Both the position numbers and the translations under genes were made by a program. A stretch of DNA of 64,000 bases from CAVUCH01 sp963739995 (GTDB lineage: Bacteria > Acidobacteriota > Vicinamibacteria > Vicinamibacterales > JAENWD01), in NCBI GenBank assembly GCA_963739995.1, contig CAVUCH010000026.1, positions 62,001 to 126,000 of the forward strand, read 5' to 3'. Below the pieces are notes generated by a model. The model did no database searches, was not told the origin of the DNA, and saw only the letters and a list, made by a program, of their open reading frames with translations. Of the stretch, positions 61,681-64,000 are shown in pieces; position 1 is the stretch's first letter; each line of letters starts with the position of its first letter.

Positions 61681-62595
61681 ATGCAACGACGAGAGTTCCT
61701 GCAGAAGACGGCTGCCGCCGCAGTCACGGCCCCCGGTGCCGTGACACTGTCGAGCGCGGCGGCGGCGCCTGCGCGGACATTCAAGCTGAAGTACGCGCCG
61801 CATTTCGGCATGTTCAAGGTGTCAGGTGGGGGCGACCTGTTCGGCGAGCTGCGCTTCATGGCGGACGCGGGATTTCGCGCGCTGGAAGACAACGGGATGA
61901 TGGCCCGGTCGATCGACGTGCAGCAGCGGATCGGCGACACCCTCGAAACGGCCGGCATGACCATGGGCGTGTTCGTCATCGATGCCGGCGACAACTGGAA
62001 GGTCTCGCTCACGACGGGCAAGCCGGAGTTCCGGGAGCGGTTCGTCAAGGCGTGCCACGAGGCCGTGGACGTCGCGAAACGGTGCCGGGCCCAATGGATG
62101 ACAGTGGTGCCCGGCTACTTCGACCGCGAGCAGCGGATCGGCGTCCAGACCGGGCACGTCATCGACGCGCTGCGCGCGGGGGCCGACGTTCTCGCCCCGC
62201 ACGGCCTCGTGATGGTGCTCGAGCCGCTCAGCGACAATCCCGACCTGTTCCTGCGGACGTCGGACCAGGCCTACACCCTATGCCGGGCCGTCAACAGTCC
62301 CGCGTGCAAGATCCTGTACGACATCTACCACATGCAGCGGAACGAAGGGCATCTGATCCCCCACATCGATGCGGTGTGGGACGAGATCGCCTACTTTCAG
62401 ATCGGAGACGTGCCCGGCCGGAAGGAGCCTGGCACCGGCGAGACGAATTACCAGAACGTCTTCAAGCACATTCACGGACGCATGCAGCAGGCCGGACGCG
62501 ATTTCGTGTTCGGCATGGAGCATGGCAACTCCGCCGAGGGCGCCGACGGCGAGCGCAAGGTGATTGAAGCGTACGTGCGAGCCGACAGCTTCTGA
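61681..62595 (+). CDS. Secreted TIM-barrel protein, hydroxypyruvate isomerase-like
   Basis: A 304-residue product. MQRREFLQKTAAAAVTAPGA is a Tat signal (RREFL). The body is a xylose-isomerase-like TIM barrel: ALEDNGMMAR, MTVVPGYFDREQRIG, MVLEPLSDNPDL with a metal-binding Glu, ILYDIYHMQRNEGHLI with Asp and His, and FGMEHGNS, as in hydroxypyruvate isomerase and related sugar-phosphate isomerases. Export by Tat suggests a folded enzyme with a metal cofactor acting outside the cytoplasm. ATG 61681 is chosen because the AGGAG site at 61671-61675 is 5 bases away; a GTG at 61675 lies on that site. Confidence 0.88.
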   Translation: MQRREFLQKTAAAAVTAPGAVTLSSAAAAPARTFKLKYAPHFGMFKVSGGGDLFGELRFMADAGFRALEDNGMMARSIDVQQRIGDTLETAGMTMGVFVIDAGDNWKVSLTTGKPEFRERFVKACHEAVDVAKRCRAQWMTVVPGYFDREQRIGVQTGHVIDALRAGADVLAPHGLVMVLEPLSDNPDLFLRTSDQAYTLCRAVNSPACKILYDIYHMQRNEGHLIPHIDAVWDEIAYFQIGDVPGRKEPGTGETNYQNVFKHIHGRMQQAGRDFVFGMEHGNSAEGADGERKVIEAYVRADSF

Positions 62596-62743
62596 GCGGG
62601 TCGGCCCTGGGGGTGATGCATGTCATGCTCGATGCACATGCAAAAAGATGAAGAACAGCTGGCAGCGCCGGTGTGATTGAGCCAGCGTTCAGCGTCCCTT
62701 GCTGTTCAGCACTGGGCCTTGTGCATCATGCATTACCGAGTTC

Positions 62744-63907
62744 CTACTCCGTCGCCACCCCGTAGAACCCCGCCCGCGTTCGCACGCTCAGTCCCCTGCG
62801 CGCCACCTTGACTTTCACGCGCCGGAAGCCGCGGTCGCGGCGGAAGGTGTCGTCTGACGGCTGAAAGCCTATCAGGTAATACCCACGCTGGTCGTCCAAC
62901 ACGCGACGAAAGGCGCGCGGCATGTCGTTGGAATTGACGACCGCGAAGCCGCCGGTCTGACCGGCGACATAGCGCAGGCCGTCCTGCGTCTGCAACAGCG
63001 CATCGTTGCGGCGCGACATCAGCTGCGCCATCGCCGAAGGGCTGGCGGTGGCGTCGGCCGCGCTCAGCCCGGTGAACACGAGGCCTCGCGGATCCACCGC
63101 GTAGATGACGACGCCCGCCCGATTCGCTCCATCCACGAGCCCGTTCATCGCATCGCGAATCTGCGAGTCGCTGAGACCGGACATCGAGAAGCCCTCGGAG
63201 ACGAGCAGCACGGTCTTCCGCCCCGGCAGTTCGCGCACGGCGGCAATGACATCCGCGATGCGATTGAGCGCGTTGACCGCAAAATGTTGCTCGCGGTCGC
63301 GCTCGGCGGCGCTTGGCAGCAGCTCGAAGGTGTTCTCGAGCGGGTCGAGTGCGCCCGCCGCGCTCGCGTTCCACAGCGAGAAGCGCAGGCGGTTGACAGC
63401 GGCCCGCAGCTCGGGGCGGCTGAACGTGAACGGCCAGCTCGTTCCTCGTGTGCCGCTCGTCGTCACGACGGTGACCAGATCGTCGGGCTGCAGTGCCCCA
63501 TCGACGAAGCGCTGCAGGCTCGTACGTGTGCGGTAGATGCTCTCGAACGTCATGCGCGAGTCGTCCACGACTAAGGCAATGACGCGGCGCGCCTGGCGGG
63601 GACTGGTGGGGATCACGACCGGTTCGGGTGCGCCGGATGCATCCAGGTACCGTTCATCGGACCGCACGTAGGCCACGGCGGTCACCGGTTGCGGCTTGCC
63701 GTCCTGCAGCACTCGGAAATCGGCGGGCCCGAGTGTGGTCACGTGCCGGCCCTTCCGATCGGTCACCACCGCGTCCACTTGAACGAGGGACACGGTCACG
63801 CGAAAAACCGGGCCGGGCTCCTGCCTCTGCTCGGGTTGCTGTGCTGCGACGGCACCGGCGACGGAGGCCATGAGAGCCACGATCAGCGACAGCGCGTTGG
63901 GCCGCAT
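62744..63907 (-). CDS. VWFA-related acidobacterial domain protein, secreted
   Basis: A 387-residue protein beginning MRPNALSLIVALMASVAGAV, a signal peptide cleaved near AVAAQ. The N-terminal ~60 residues of the mature protein hold FRVTVSLVQVDAVVTDRKGR and PADFRVLQDGKPQPV, the entry of the VWFA-related domain that is common in acidobacteria. A von Willebrand A domain follows (IALVVDDSRMTFESIYRTRT, a MIDAS-like DxS, and TVLLVSEGFSM). The C-terminal region has RGYYLIGFQPSDDTFRRDRG. The role is thought to be adhesion or surface interaction, but none is proven. A start at 63982 is possible but unlikely. Confidence 0.88.
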   Translation of the reverse strand: MRPNALSLIVALMASVAGAVAAQQPEQRQEPGPVFRVTVSLVQVDAVVTDRKGRHVTTLGPADFRVLQDGKPQPVTAVAYVRSDERYLDASGAPEPVVIPTSPRQARRVIALVVDDSRMTFESIYRTRTSLQRFVDGALQPDDLVTVVTTSGTRGTSWPFTFSRPELRAAVNRLRFSLWNASAAGALDPLENTFELLPSAAERDREQHFAVNALNRIADVIAAVRELPGRKTVLLVSEGFSMSGLSDSQIRDAMNGLVDGANRAGVVIYAVDPRGLVFTGLSAADATASPSAMAQLMSRRNDALLQTQDGLRYVAGQTGGFAVVNSNDMPRAFRRVLDDQRGYYLIGFQPSDDTFRRDRGFRRVKVKVARRGLSVRTRAGFYGVATE

Positions 63908-63952
63908 GGGGTTCACCGGGGCGTGGCTTCGATCGTATCCAGTATAGCCACG

Positions 63953-63972
63953 GCCGGGACTGAAGTCCCGGC
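63953..63972. repeat. REP-like palindrome, copy 2
   Basis: GCCGGGACT and AGTCCCGGC (9-bp perfect stem) flank a 2-base loop, followed by GCCACA. The core CGGGAC-TGAAGTCCCGG matches the palindrome at 42391-42428, with 23 of 29 positions identical over the shared part. It lies upstream of the VWFA gene, outside any reading frame I support. Confidence 0.65.
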
Positions 63973-64000
63973 GCCACATCATTGAATCGGCGACTCTCCA

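Noticed and set aside
62596..62743. Repeated ATGCATG-like words between the isomerase and VWFA genes
   Set aside because: The arms pair only over about 7 bases and the genes converge here, so a functional site is not supported.
1..64000. CRISPR arrays, insertion sequences, integrase genes or phage genes
   Set aside because: No regularly spaced short repeats, transposase or integrase motifs were seen; the tandem repeats found are coding or too few.

Overview
The window is GC-rich chromosomal DNA, with dense coding and many 4-base ATGA or GTGA start/stop overlaps. It most likely comes from an acidobacterium, probably of the Vicinamibacteria type. The reasons are a protein with the acidobacterial VWFA-related domain at the right edge, RoxA-like di-heme cytochromes, many NtrC-type regulators, and an exopolysaccharide locus of the kind seen in that group. 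This is inference from gene content; no rRNA or tRNA gene was found.

Positions 1-26771 (all minus strand) form one exopolysaccharide locus transcribed leftwards. In order of transcription it holds a small secreted protein, an outer-membrane beta-barrel, a Wza-type export protein, a Wzc-type tyrosine autokinase, three GT4 glycosyltransferases, a Wzy-like polymerase and a Wzx-like flippase broken by a frameshift. It continues with three more GT4 enzymes, a polytopic membrane protein, two further GT4 enzymes, a nucleotidyltransferase-like protein, a GT87 membrane glycosyltransferase, a phosphoglycosyl transferase (the likely initiating enzyme), a geranylgeranyl-reductase-like flavoprotein and an O-antigen ligase/polymerase. 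An ABC exporter runs off the left edge. This is a Wzx/Wzy-type pathway.

Positions 26772-36851 are regulatory. They carry an NtrC-family protein whose ATPase motifs are all degraded, small secreted proteins, and a complete sigma-54 response regulator in an operon with an Arg/Asp/Pro-rich repeat protein and a Dabb protein. Next come an excisionase-like HTH/DHp-like gene pair, a FliA-family sigma factor that overlaps a hybrid histidine kinase tail to tail, and a 30-residue membrane peptide fused by overlap to the end of a copper ATPase gene.

Positions 36845-52395 are redox and transport: CopA-type ATPase, PQQ-type sugar dehydrogenase, a GT-C-like membrane protein, three RoxA-like di-heme cytochromes, a GMC oxidoreductase split by a frameshift, and an amino-acid permease. 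Positions 52513-55416 hold a CsbD stress protein under a good sigma-54-type promoter and an M1 metallopeptidase.

Positions 55592-61409 hold what I consider the most interesting system: an operon of a SIR2-like/TIR protein followed, with a GTGA overlap, by a 1341-residue STAND NTPase with a membrane segment and about 16 WD40 repeats, and then a small secreted protein. This has the architecture of an NLR-like immunity or conflict system. The right edge carries a Tat-secreted hydroxypyruvate-isomerase-like TIM barrel and the VWFA protein. Two related palindromes (near 42410 and 63962) look like a dispersed REP-like repeat family.
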